Shown piece by piece: positions 27,848-36,529 of a DNA stretch of 64,000 nucleotides; the stretch's first letter is position 1; each line of letters opens with the position of its first letter. Below the pieces are notes generated by a model. It had not been told where the DNA came from. It searched no databases and worked only from the letters and a program-made list of their open reading frames with translations. Made by a program: the position numbers and the translations under genes. The DNA is taken from the NCBI RefSeq assembly GCF_013032005.1, contig NZ_WQBE01000001.1:1054001-1118000 (forward strand), read 5' to 3'. Source of the DNA: Ruegeria atlantica (GTDB lineage: Bacteria > Pseudomonadota > Alphaproteobacteria > Rhodobacterales > Rhodobacteraceae).

Positions 27848-29305
27848 ATGGTTCGCGCCATCATGATTCAGGGCACCGGCAGCAACGTCGGGAAATCAGT
27901 TTTGGTGGCCGGGCTTGCGCGCGCTTATACGCGGCGCGGGCTGAAAGTAGCGCCGTTCAAGCCGCAGAACATGTCCAACAACGCCGCCGTGACCGAGAAT
28001 GGTGGCGAGATTGGCCGCGCCCAGGCCCTGCAGGCACGTGCTGCCAAGCGTCCGACCCATACGGATATGAACCCGATTCTGTTGAAACCGGAAACGGACA
28101 CCGGCGCTCAGATCATTGTTCAGGGTCAGCGTGCAGGCACGATGAAGGCGGGCGACTATCGCAAGGACAAGTCCAAGCTGTTGGATGCCGCGCTTGAAAG
28201 TTTTGACCGACTGTGCAGCGATGCCGATCTGGTGCTGATCGAAGGTGCCGGCAGCCCGGCTGAAACCAACCTGCGCAAGGGCGACATTGCTAATATGGGT
28301 TTTGCCTGTGCCGCTGACGTACCGGTCGTTCTGGTGGGCGATATTCACCGAGGCGGAGTCATTGCGCAAATCGTCGGCACGCAGGCGGTTTTGGATGCCG
28401 GTGATCTTGAGATGATCACAGGTTTCGCCGTCAACCGGTTCAAGGGCGACGTCTCTTTGTTTGACGAAGGGCGCGACGACATTGCCGCGCGCACAGGATG
28501 GCCATGCATGGGCGTAGTTCCGTGGTTTCATGACGCCTGGAAATTACCCGCTGAGGATATGATGGACATTCGCTCGCACAGTGGCGGGGCCTGCAAAGTG
28601 GTTGTCCCGCAATTGGAACGCATGGCGAATTTCGACGATCTTGATCCGCTGTCCGCCGAACCGGGGGTCAGCGTTGAAATCATCCCAGCCGGGCGTCCTT
28701 TGCCGGGTGATGCCGATCTGGTGCTGTTACCCGGCAGCAAATCCACCATCGGCGATCTGGCCTATTTCCGGGCGCAGGGCTGGGATATCGACCTATATGC
28801 CCATGTTCGCCGGGGTGGCCATGTGCTGGGCCTGTGCGGTGGCTATCAGATGCTGGGCAAAACCATCGCCGATCCCGATGGCGTCGATGGCCGACCCGGC
28901 ACTGTTGACGGGCTGGGCTTGTTGGACGTGACCACCCTCATGGCAGGCCAAAAGCAGGTCACCCTGCGCACGGCACGCACCATTCCTGGAAATGAGCCAG
29001 TCACCGGGTATGAAATTCACATGGGCCGAACCGAAGGTCCCGATTGCGATCGCGCCTGGCTTGAGATCGAAGAGCGGCCGGAAGGTGCTGCTGACAGCAC
29101 AGGCCGCATCCGCGGGAGCTACCTGCACGGCATCTTTTCTTCTGACGCTTTCCGCGCCCGCTACCTGCAGCAGTTGGGCGCAGAATCGGACCTGTTATAT
29201 GAGGATGGGGTCGAGGATACGCTGGACGCGCTGGCGGACCATCTGGAACAGCATATGGACCTGGATCGCCTGCTGGGTATGGCCCGGCCGCCGAAGCGGC
29301 CCTAA
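27848..29305 (+). CDS. cobQ: Cobyric acid synthase
   Basis: A 485-residue glutamine- and ATP-dependent amidase that adds four amides to adenosylcobyrinic acid a,c-diamide. The N-terminal half is a P-loop dethiobiotin-synthetase-like domain ([11 protein letters not shown] at about 10-20); the C-terminal half is a triad-type glutaminase with the nucleophile in [10 protein letters not shown] near 333 and the His in [10 protein letters not shown] near 395. It stands alone, 7 kb before the main cobalamin operon, with no riboswitch in the 61-base gap upstream. An AGGAGACGACC site sets the start. Confidence 0.96.
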   Translation: MVRAIMIQGTGSNVGKSVLVAGLARAYTRRGLKVAPFKPQNMSNNAAVTENGGEIGRAQALQARAAKRPTHTDMNPILLKPETDTGAQIIVQGQRAGTMKAGDYRKDKSKLLDAALESFDRLCSDADLVLIEGAGSPAETNLRKGDIANMGFACAADVPVVLVGDIHRGGVIAQIVGTQAVLDAGDLEMITGFAVNRFKGDVSLFDEGRDDIAARTGWPCMGVVPWFHDAWKLPAEDMMDIRSHSGGACKVVVPQLERMANFDDLDPLSAEPGVSVEIIPAGRPLPGDADLVLLPGSKSTIGDLAYFRAQGWDIDLYAHVRRGGHVLGLCGGYQMLGKTIADPDGVDGRPGTVDGLGLLDVTTLMAGQKQVTLRTARTIPGNEPVTGYEIHMGRTEGPDCDRAWLEIEERPEGAADSTGRIRGSYLHGIFSSDAFRARYLQQLGAESDLLYEDGVEDTLDALADHLEQHMDLDRLLGMARPPKRP

Positions 29306-29308
29306 GGG

Positions 29309-30187
29309 TTAATCGACCTCGCGCTCGGCCAGTGCGCGGTAAATCTCACGCCGCACCATCTTGCGGACGTTGCGAGTGATACGCTGGCCTAGAACGCCCT
29401 GCAGCTCTTCCCGAACGACCTGTGCGATCAGACCGCGCATTGCGTCTTCGTCCAAAGTCAGCGCGCTTTGTCCGGTAGCCAGAGGAGCTGTGTTCATCAC
29501 TGGCAAGTCTTTGCCTGCAGTCTGCGCATTTTTGCCAGTTGGCCGCACGTGCAGTTCTTTTGCTTCTGATTTGACCGCCTGCGCAGACGCCACGACCGCA
29601 GGGTCCCGGACGAAGGTTGCCTTTGTGGCTGTGTCAACGTCTTCGTGTATCGTTTCAGCTTGGCTGATCTTTGCCGAGTAGGTGATGTTGAACTCATCTT
29701 CTGCGGCCCACTCCAGCGGTTTTGCCGGTGTCTCGACCTCCGCCGCCCACTCCAGCGGCTTTGTCGGCGTGCCGGAATAAGCATCTTCGCTGTCGCCGTC
29801 CGGCTCCCACTGATCTTCGGTTCGGGCAATTGCGGTTTCCAGCGCTTCGATCTTGGCGCTCAGACTGCCGGTCAGGCCGTCCTCTGGCTCAGTCGTGGTT
29901 TGCTGTTCGACCGCGGGTTCGGCATGTTTCACGATATCACAAGCCCGCAGAAGCATCGGTTTGACAGAATCTTCGGCCTTGTAAATCGGTTCCGCTTTTT
30001 CTGGCTGAGGCTTCTCTTTCACGGCCACTTCACCGACTCGCAATGCGTCGGTCAGAACCAGCCTGCCAGGCTTTCGCGTGTTGGATGACGCCATAACACC
30101 CGGAATTTTACGATCTTCTTCGGTGACCAGACGCTTAATCGAGGACAAGACGTCCTCGATTCCCGCTTTTACGACTTTATCCGTCAT
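29309..30187 (-). CDS. Acidic disordered protein with PopZ-like layout
   Basis: A 292-residue protein with a short N-terminal helix (GIEDVLSSIKRLVTEEDR, about 9-26), a long acidic, low-complexity middle (about 50-235) and a conserved-looking C-terminal helical segment (DEDAMRGLIAQVVREELQ.. then RNVRKMVRREIYRAL, about 245-288). This N-helix/acidic linker/C-helix plan is that of PopZ/DUF2497 polar scaffold proteins. The likeness is in layout more than in sequence. The middle contains a small tandem repeat, KPLEWAAE twice, 14 residues apart. It is convergent with cobQ and lies just downstream of tolC. Confidence 0.65.
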   Translation of the reverse strand: MTDKVVKAGIEDVLSSIKRLVTEEDRKIPGVMASSNTRKPGRLVLTDALRVGEVAVKEKPQPEKAEPIYKAEDSVKPMLLRACDIVKHAEPAVEQQTTTEPEDGLTGSLSAKIEALETAIARTEDQWEPDGDSEDAYSGTPTKPLEWAAEVETPAKPLEWAAEDEFNITYSAKISQAETIHEDVDTATKATFVRDPAVVASAQAVKSEAKELHVRPTGKNAQTAGKDLPVMNTAPLATGQSALTLDEDAMRGLIAQVVREELQGVLGQRITRNVRKMVRREIYRALAEREVD

Positions 30188-30261
30188 TGTTCTCTACCGC
30201 TCTATCCTCGGGATCGAGTGTAGCTAAACAAACCGGTCCTAACAACAGGTAGTATTGGCCC

Positions 30262-31680
30262 TTAGTCGCGACGCAACGCTTTGAGGACGCGATCCAGGTC
30301 CCGGCTTTGTCTGCTGATCTGCGCCGGAGCCTTTTTAACCAAGTTGTAATACAGGGTTGGATCATAAATCTGGACAGCCAGACCCAGACGTTCAGCCGTC
30401 AGCAAACCCTGCGCATCCAGCAGTTGATAAGCGGCACGCGACCGTTCGGTGCGCGATGCAACCTCGGCCAGTTGCGCGTCCAATAGATCCTGCTGCGCGT
30501 TCAGCACGTCCAGCGTGGTCCGCGCACCCAAGGTTGCTTCTTCGCGGATACCGTCAAACGCCACTTGCGAGGCCCGGACCCGTTCCGTAGACGCCCTTAG
30601 GCTGGCACTGGCGGCCTGGTAAGCGGCATAGGCGTCCGCGACCCCCTGGGTGATATCCTTTTGCACGTTCAGCAAATTGGCGCGCGATGCGTCGCGAGTT
30701 GCCATTGCCCGACGGACCGTGGCGGCCAGACGGCCACCGGCATAGATCGGCTGTTCAAAGCGCAACGCGACAGTCGCATCTTCGAGGCTGTCATCGTTGT
30801 CATAGCTTTCGCGCAGGCCCGCGTCAGCATTCAGCCTGACATTCGGACCAAGGTTGGCACGCTGCTGTTGAACGAACAAATCCAGCGCCCGCACCTGATG
30901 TTGCGCTGACTGAATAGCCGGATGGTTGCGCTGTGCAAGACTAACGGCTTCACCTTCGGATCGCGGCAGGTTCGGCAGGCTTGGTTGACCGGCAGTACGG
31001 CCTGGCGCCTTGCCCACGGCGTTCACATATTCCGCCTGCGCAATGCTCAGGTTACCGCGCGCAACCGCTAGATCCGCTTGCGAGCTGGCCAGCTGTGCTT
31101 CGGACAGCGCGACGTCCGTCCGGGTCACCTCACCCACATCAAAGCGGTCCTGAGAGGCGCGCAATTCTTCGGCAGACACATCCACGTTGTTCAGGCGAAT
31201 CTGAACGGTTTCTTCTTGCAGCAGAACACCCAAATACGCGTTCAGGCCGCGAAACAGGACGTCCTGTTCGACGTCCAGCAAGGTTTGCCGTGTGGCCAGC
31301 ACCGTTTCCTGCGCCGATTGCTTGCCCAGAACCGAGAAGCCGCCATCATAGATCAGCTGGCTCAGGGTGAGGCCGGTGAAAAAGTTGGCTGGCTCATCCC
31401 GCACAACACCAGCGCTCGTGCTGTTGCGATTGTAATTCTGACTGACCTCGACCGCCCAGTTGATGATCGGGCGCAGCGCTGACAGCGCGATTGCGACGTC
31501 TTCATCAGCCGCGCGCAACAAGGCGCGGTTCTGTTCCAGCAGCCCACTTGTATTGTAAGCCCCGATAAACGCGTCGGTCAGGTTATCAGCCCATACCGCA
31601 CGCCCTGGTACAACACTGAGCGCGAGCCCCGCAGTCAGCGCCATCGCCTTTGTTAGCTTTCCCCCTGTCCTTGAACGCAT
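30262..31680 (-). CDS. tolC: TolC-type outer membrane channel protein
   Basis: A 472-residue outer-membrane efflux protein with a signal peptide of about 32 residues (GRAVWADN) and two repeats of the OEP domain (about 35-225 and 240-440). Typical features are ARSLxx-like helices, AEYVNAVGKAPG and the RPIYAGG-type FEQPIYAGGRLAATVR segment. It forms a trimeric channel for type I secretion or RND efflux. No inner-membrane partner is nearby; the Pcm-like gene upstream is a common neighbour of tolC in alphaproteobacteria. Confidence 0.92.
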   Translation of the reverse strand: MRSRTGGKLTKAMALTAGLALSVVPGRAVWADNLTDAFIGAYNTSGLLEQNRALLRAADEDVAIALSALRPIINWAVEVSQNYNRNSTSAGVVRDEPANFFTGLTLSQLIYDGGFSVLGKQSAQETVLATRQTLLDVEQDVLFRGLNAYLGVLLQEETVQIRLNNVDVSAEELRASQDRFDVGEVTRTDVALSEAQLASSQADLAVARGNLSIAQAEYVNAVGKAPGRTAGQPSLPNLPRSEGEAVSLAQRNHPAIQSAQHQVRALDLFVQQQRANLGPNVRLNADAGLRESYDNDDSLEDATVALRFEQPIYAGGRLAATVRRAMATRDASRANLLNVQKDITQGVADAYAAYQAASASLRASTERVRASQVAFDGIREEATLGARTTLDVLNAQQDLLDAQLAEVASRTERSRAAYQLLDAQGLLTAERLGLAVQIYDPTLYYNLVKKAPAQISRQSRDLDRVLKALRRD

Positions 31681-31776
31681 ATCGAAATCCTTCTCAAATC
31701 AAAATTACGCTGCCCTGAGCGTAGTTTGCGCCGATGTTTTCAACTAATCAAGGTCGCAGAAAAATAAGCGATGAAA

Positions 31777-32430
31777 TTATAGCGAAAATGCACACTCGGC
31801 GGAAAATGCCTGCAAAACCGGGGCATTGGCGTTGAATGCATGACGCCACGTCACCCGACCGCCGGATTTATGCCCGATCCGAACGGTTCCAAGCTCTCCT
31901 TCGACGAACAGGCAGGCAATGCGTCCGTGATCCTTCAACTGGGCGATCAATGCCTCGGGAACCTGCTCAACCCCGCCTTGTATCATGATGACGTCATAGG
32001 GGCCGTGTTCGGTCGCGCCCTGCGCCAGCGGCCCAACATGTACAATCGCGTTGTCGGCGTCTGCTTCCATCAAGATCGTTTGCGCTTCGGCGGCCATATC
32101 TTCATCTTCTTCCACGGCAACCACCAACTGCGCCATACGCGCAGCAACCGCAGTGGAATAGCCCAGAGCCGGGGCGATATCCAAAACAGCCTCGTCATTC
32201 GAGATATTCAGCGCATCCAGCATTTTGGCCAATGTCCGCGGTTCGGGCAAGCAACGGTCGCCACCAAGGTCGATCACGCCTTCGGCGTAAGCCGCTTCAC
32301 GCTGAGCGTCAGGTACAAAATTCTCTCTCTGAACGGTCAGCATGGCGTCAATGATGGGGAATTTCGTTACATCCGAAGGTCGGATCTGCGTATCGACCAT
32401 CGTGCGGCGCCGGGTTGCGAAATCTGTCAT
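31777..32430 (-). CDS. Protein-L-isoaspartate methyltransferase-like protein
   Basis: A 217-residue PCMT-family protein with the opening MTDFATRRRTMVDTQIRP, a SAM-binding region (EAVLDIAPALGYSTAVAARM near 78-97) and VVAVEEDED as the acidic turn. Such short Pcm-like proteins sit next to tolC in many alphaproteobacteria; isoaspartate repair is not proven for them. An ATG four codons upstream, with AGGG in front, is an alternative start. The gene is 97 bases before tolC and likely in the same transcript. Confidence 0.82.
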   Translation of the reverse strand: MTDFATRRRTMVDTQIRPSDVTKFPIIDAMLTVQRENFVPDAQREAAYAEGVIDLGGDRCLPEPRTLAKMLDALNISNDEAVLDIAPALGYSTAVAARMAQLVVAVEEDEDMAAEAQTILMEADADNAIVHVGPLAQGATEHGPYDVIMIQGGVEQVPEALIAQLKDHGRIACLFVEGELGTVRIGHKSGGRVTWRHAFNANAPVLQAFSAECAFSL

Positions 32431-32658
32431 TGGATCGCCCATGTTTTTCCCTAGTGTTCCCGGCTTTTGCCACATCCAGAAGAAACCGGCAACGGCTGCA
32501 ACGTCGAAAGTTTCACCAGATCGCAGAGACTTGGTGTCGCGCCGCGCCATGCCGCAACACATGGAGGTGGATTTTTGCAATCAACCCACTGGACGCCCCT
32601 GACGAAAGGTGTTAAAACGCCTGCCACACCACAGCAAGTATTTGATTTTACTTGAAAA
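32431..32658 (+). promoter_or_regulatory. Region between pcm-like gene and tRNA-Cys
   Basis: 228 bases with no convincing gene; it must carry the promoters for the leftward pcm-like/tolC unit and the rightward tRNA. Short open frames here look like chance. Confidence 0.3.
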
Positions 32659-32732
32659 GGCGAGTTGGCGGAGTGGTGACGCAGCGGATTGCAAATCCGT
32701 GTACACCGGTTCGATTCCGGTACTCGCCTCCA
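32659..32732 (+). tRNA. tRNA-Cys (GCA)
   Basis: A 74-base cloverleaf with encoded CCA. The acceptor GGCGAGT pairs with ACTCGCC, the discriminator is U as usual for tRNA-Cys, the anticodon loop is TTGCAAA (anticodon GCA), and the T arm is CCGGTTCGATTCCGG. A run of six T follows as terminator. No duplicated tRNA end or integrase gene lies nearby. Confidence 0.97.
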
Positions 32733-32776
32733 CTTTTTTGATTATCTAACCGGTATTCAACTGCGCTCGGTGTGCG

Positions 32777-33733
32777 CTATTCGGCCTGACCTCTCTGTGG
32801 GATAACTTCATAACCCGGCTCTTCCGGTTCATCATCCTGCATCTCGTTCGGGAAACCGGGCGCCGTGATATCCAGCCCGGTCGCGTCCTCCAACCGTTTG
32901 ATAATATTCGGGGACAGTTCGCGTTCACCATAGCGGGCGATACCGTCGTCGAAGATGCGGATCATTACCGGGTTGATTTCCAAGGGCACTCCGGCGCGGT
33001 CGGCGACGTCTTGGAACAGTCCGATGTCCTTTTTGACAAGGTCCATGGTGAAAGAGATATCGCGGGACCCGTTCAGAATGACTTGGCTTTCCGTTTCATG
33101 CACGAACGAAGTACCCGACGAAATCTTTATCGCCTCATAAGTGGTGTTCAAATCCATCCCGGCCGCTTTGGCCGTTACCAGCGCTTCGGCACAGGTGATC
33201 AGGTTGGCGGTCGCCAGATAGTTGGTCAGAACTTTTAGGACCGAGGCTGAGCCCAACTCCCCCGTGTGCAGCACGCGCCGCCCCATCGTGGTTAAAAACG
33301 GCAGAATCCGCTCAAAGGTTTCGCGATCACATCCGGCGAAAATCGAGATATTGCCAGTGGCCGCCCGGTGGCACCCGCCCGAAACCGGGCAATCCACCGC
33401 CGCGCCTCCACGCTCGATCACCATGGCGCCCAGTCGTTTAACCTCGGCTTCGTCGGTGGTCGACATCTCCATCCAGATCTTGCCCGGCCCGACCTCGGGC
33501 AGCATATCTTGCATCACTGCGTCCGAGGCCGCCGGGGACGGCAGGCAGGTTATAACGGCATCGCAGTCCCGCATCATCTGCGCCGGGCTTTCCGCGGCTT
33601 CGGCCCCCTTGGCCACAAACTCGGCCACCAAATCGGGGTTAAGGTCGTGAACCGTCAGGTCAATCCCGTTGCGCAGAAGCGAGCCGGACAGTTTGCCGCC
33701 CACATTTCCTAAACCGATAAATCCGACTTTCAT
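32777..33733 (-). CDS. Beta-hydroxyacid dehydrogenase (HIBADH family)
   Basis: A 318-residue NAD(P)-dependent dehydrogenase of the 3-hydroxyisobutyrate/tartronate semialdehyde family. The Rossmann motif is VGFIGLGNVGGKL (Val in place of the usual Met), the substrate loop is DCPVSGGCHRA, and the catalytic Lys lies in LKVLTNYLATAN. The C-terminal tail after about 285 is acidic and longer than in most relatives. AGGAGGGAAAA precedes the start. It is divergent from a LysR gene that may control it. Confidence 0.88.
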   Translation of the reverse strand: MKVGFIGLGNVGGKLSGSLLRNGIDLTVHDLNPDLVAEFVAKGAEAAESPAQMMRDCDAVITCLPSPAASDAVMQDMLPEVGPGKIWMEMSTTDEAEVKRLGAMVIERGGAAVDCPVSGGCHRAATGNISIFAGCDRETFERILPFLTTMGRRVLHTGELGSASVLKVLTNYLATANLITCAEALVTAKAAGMDLNTTYEAIKISSGTSFVHETESQVILNGSRDISFTMDLVKKDIGLFQDVADRAGVPLEINPVMIRIFDDGIARYGERELSPNIIKRLEDATGLDITAPGFPNEMQDDEPEEPGYEVIPQRGQAE

Positions 33734-33835
33734 TTTTCCCTCCTGACGGTCGTATTCGGGCCGAGTATCAGTGTTGTCTGTTAGAAACGAAAATGATTAA
33801 TAATGCCAATTATGGTCAAAATAATTTGGTGATAT
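33734..33835. promoter_or_regulatory. Divergent operator/promoter region, dehydrogenase and LysR gene
   Basis: 102 bases, AT-rich near the LysR start (ATTAATAATGCCAATTATGG). LysR regulators usually bind T-N11-A sites in such gaps; a partial inverted repeat AATTATGGTCAAAATAATT at 33808-33826 is a candidate. Confidence 0.4.
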
Positions 33836-34720
33836 ATGGACCGCCTTCCAAACCCCACATGGTTGCGCAGCTTTGAAACCGCCGCGCGGCATCTGAATTT
33901 CACCACCACAGCAAAAGAGCTGGGCCTGACGCAGACGGCGGTCTCATTGCATATCCGGTCGCTTGAGGCCGAGCTTGGGCAAAAGCTGTTCACCCGGAAT
34001 GCCCGGCGGTTGGAACTGACTGAGCTGGGGCAGTCTTATTCGTTGACTGTGCGGCGTGCGCTTGGCGACATCGCCCTGTCCACCAACAGCCTGTTCGGCC
34101 CTGCCTCTCGCCAGACCCTGACGATCCGTGCGGCGATATCGACAGCCACCTATTGGGTCGCGGCGGAACTGCCCGACTTTACCGCTCGCCACCCCGAGAT
34201 CCCCGTACGCCTTGTCTCGCACATCTGGAATGACAGCGTGGCCCCCGGCGATGTGGATGTGGAAATCCGGTTGGGTTATGGCGATTGGCTCGGCGTTCAG
34301 TCCGAAAAGCTGACAGACGAAATGCTGGTACCGGTATGCCGGGCCGGGGACTCGCCCGCGACCCTGAACGTACTGCGGCAAGGCCCTCTGATTCATATCC
34401 TTGGATACGAAGACAACTGGGCGCGGTACTTTCAGGCCAACGGACTCGCGCTTCCGGACCAACCGCCCCGACATTCGGTGGACACCTCGGTCGCAGCACT
34501 GCAGCTTGTGATGGCCGGTGCGGGCTATGCAACGGTTCTGGAACGGTTCGCCCGGAATGCGATCCGGCAGGCTGCGCCGATTGCAATTGCGGGTCCTGCG
34601 ATTCCCTTTGCCCAATCGCATTACCTGATCCGTACACAAGGCGCTGCGCAACCGACCGCTGCGGCAGGGTTGTTTTGCGCCTGGCTGCGGGAACGGCTGG
34701 CCGTGCATGCCGCAGATTGA
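33836..34720 (+). CDS. LysR-family regulator (GcvA-like)
   Basis: A 294-residue LysR transcription factor: winged HTH at 1-62 (SFETAARHLNFTTTAKELGLTQTAVSLHIRSLE) and a substrate-binding domain from about 92. The layout resembles the GcvA branch. Its divergence from the dehydrogenase gene suggests that it controls that gene and itself, with a hydroxy acid or related metabolite as likely effector; this is inferred. Confidence 0.9.
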   Translation: MDRLPNPTWLRSFETAARHLNFTTTAKELGLTQTAVSLHIRSLEAELGQKLFTRNARRLELTELGQSYSLTVRRALGDIALSTNSLFGPASRQTLTIRAAISTATYWVAAELPDFTARHPEIPVRLVSHIWNDSVAPGDVDVEIRLGYGDWLGVQSEKLTDEMLVPVCRAGDSPATLNVLRQGPLIHILGYEDNWARYFQANGLALPDQPPRHSVDTSVAALQLVMAGAGYATVLERFARNAIRQAAPIAIAGPAIPFAQSHYLIRTQGAAQPTAAAGLFCAWLRERLAVHAAD

Positions 34721-34804
34721 CACAGGCTGGTCGCTTTTTCGGTTTGAACGATTTCACCATGCGCCTCGTGCTTGACAAGCCCCCTGCCCGTGCCGCATGT
34801 CGCA

Positions 34805-34995
34805 TGCGTTGGTGTCCATCTTCGGATGGATGAAAAGGGAATGCGTCAGCGGGCAACCGTCAAACGCAGCCGCCCCCGCGACCGTGACCGGAGAGGGTGC
34901 CCAATGCCACTGGCCCGCAAGGCCGGGAAGGCGGGACATCTGCCGGGGCAAACGCCCCGACATCCGCAAGCCGGGAGACCTGCCAGCACCCGAAG
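34805..34995 (+). ncRNA. Cobalamin riboswitch 1
   Basis: A full cobalamin-riboswitch pattern on the + strand: an AAAAGGGAA segment, GCAGCCGCCCCCGCGACCG, GCCACTG, CCGGGAAGGC, and the B12 box AGCCGGGAGACCTGCC at 34968-34985. It lies about 90 bases before DUF1636/cobW/cobN and should switch that operon off when cobalamin is plentiful. No terminator stem is evident, so control may act at translation. Confidence 0.93.
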
Positions 34996-35084
34996 TTGAA
35001 ACCGGACGGGGTGATCCGGTGTCGGGTCCATGTGCAGACGTGGCCCGCATGAAACCCCGTCCCCTGCAAAGAGGATTTGGGGGG

Positions 35085-35474
35085 ATGAGAGACGTGACCG
35101 AGACTGCACCAGTCGAGCTGCTGGTCTGCACGACCTGTCGGCGTGGCCTGCCGATTGAAGACGATGCGCAACGTCCAGGTGCCCTGCTGCACAAGGCACT
35201 GGAAGACGCAGATTTGCCCGAAGGTATCGTGCTGAAGCCGGTCGAGTGCCTGTCAAATTGCGATCAGGGTTGTTCCATAGTGCTGCGCGGCGGACCGACC
35301 CGCTGGACCTTTGTGTACGAAAACCTGAACGAAATCGACCATGTCGACACCATCGTCGAAGGCGTCACCAAGTATCTCGCCGCCGAAGACGGTTTGGTCA
35401 AATGGCGCGAACGTCCCGAACATTTCCGCAAAAACTGTGCGGCCCGCATTCCCCCGATTGGAGCCCTGAAATGA
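35085..35474 (+). CDS. DUF1636 Cys-rich protein, copy 1
   Basis: A 129-residue protein of the DUF1636 family, with C15-x2-C18 and C55-x3-C59-x3-C63 in a thioredoxin-like [2Fe-2S] ferredoxin style (LLVCTTCRRG; ECLSNCDQGC). It is the first gene after riboswitch 1 and is followed by cobW with a four-base overlap, so a role in metal supply or redox steps of cobalamin synthesis is likely but unproven. I start at MRDVTET behind GGGGGG; upstream in-frame ATGs exist (e.g. 35049). Confidence 0.8.
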   Translation: MRDVTETAPVELLVCTTCRRGLPIEDDAQRPGALLHKALEDADLPEGIVLKPVECLSNCDQGCSIVLRGGPTRWTFVYENLNEIDHVDTIVEGVTKYLAAEDGLVKWRERPEHFRKNCAARIPPIGALK

Positions 35475-36526
35475 GCAACCTCGAAAAACTCCCCGTCACT
35501 GTGATCACCGGCTTTCTGGGTTCGGGCAAAACCACGCTGGTCAAACATCTAATGCAGAACCCGCAGGGCAAGCGTCTGGCCGTTGTCGTCAATGAGTTCG
35601 GCGATGTTGGCGTCGATGGCGATATCCTGAAGTCCTGCGCCATTCCCGATTGCCCCGCAGAAAACATCATGGAATTGGCCAATGGTTGCATCTGTTGCAC
35701 CGTGGCCGATGATTTCATCCCGACCATCGAAGCCCTAATGGCGCTGGAACCGCGCCCCGATCACATCCTGATCGAAACCTCGGGCTTGGCCCTGCCCAAG
35801 CCGCTGCTGAAAGCCTTTGACTGGCCCGATATCCGTTCGAAAATCACCGTGGACGGCGTGATCGCTCTGGCCGATGCCGAGGCTGTCGCCGCCGGTCGCT
35901 TCGCCCCGAATGTCGAGGCTGTGGACGCCCAGCGCCTGGCCGATGACTCGATCGACCACGAAACACCCCTGTCCGAGGTTTTCGAGGATCAGATCTCCTG
36001 CGCCGACATCATCCTGCTGACCAAGCCCGATCTGGCTGGTCCGGAAGGCGTGGCAAAGGCCAAAGAAGTGATCGCAGCCGAGGCTCCGCGCCCCCTGCCC
36101 GTCGTCGAAGTTGCCGAAGGCGCTGTGGACGTGCGCGTCGTACTGGGGCTTGAGGCTGCCGCCGAGGATGACATGGATGCACGCCCGTCGCACCACGATG
36201 GCCACCACGATCATGAACATGACGATTTCGAAAGCATTATCGTCGAGTTGCCGGAACAGACCGATCCGGCAGCACTGGTTGCCAATATCGAACGCTTGGC
36301 AAATGAGCTGAACATCCTGCGGGTCAAAGGTTACGCCGCTGTCCAGGGCAAACCGATGCGCTTGTTGGTCCAGGCGGTTGGCGCACGCGTGCGACATCAG
36401 TACGACCGCCCATGGGAACCCGGCGAAGAGCGCCGCTCGCGTCTGGTGGTGATTGCCGAACATGACGACATCAAAGAGGCCGCGATCCGCGAGATCCTCG
36501 TGGGTGTGACCGAGGCCGCCGAGTAA
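35471..36526 (+). CDS. cobW: CobW GTPase, cobalt chaperone family
   Basis: A 351-residue G3E GTPase. P-loop GFLGSGKTT (about 13-21), the metal-binding C-x-C-C motif (GCICCTVADD near 73-82), a switch EXXG (IETSGLALP) and a C-terminal CobW domain. A His/Asp-rich loop near 236-250 (HHDGHHDHEHDD) could hold cobalt. It is thought to deliver cobalt to the CobNST chelatase; CobN is the next gene, three bases on. Confidence 0.95.
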   Translation: MSNLEKLPVTVITGFLGSGKTTLVKHLMQNPQGKRLAVVVNEFGDVGVDGDILKSCAIPDCPAENIMELANGCICCTVADDFIPTIEALMALEPRPDHILIETSGLALPKPLLKAFDWPDIRSKITVDGVIALADAEAVAAGRFAPNVEAVDAQRLADDSIDHETPLSEVFEDQISCADIILLTKPDLAGPEGVAKAKEVIAAEAPRPLPVVEVAEGAVDVRVVLGLEAAAEDDMDARPSHHDGHHDHEHDDFESIIVELPEQTDPAALVANIERLANELNILRVKGYAAVQGKPMRLLVQAVGARVRHQYDRPWEPGEERRSRLVVIAEHDDIKEAAIREILVGVTEAAE

Positions 36527-36529
36527 GCC

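Noticed and set aside
32659-32732. tRNA-Cys as an integration site of a mobile island
   Set aside because: No repeat of the tRNA 3' end and no integrase were seen; flanking genes look ordinary.
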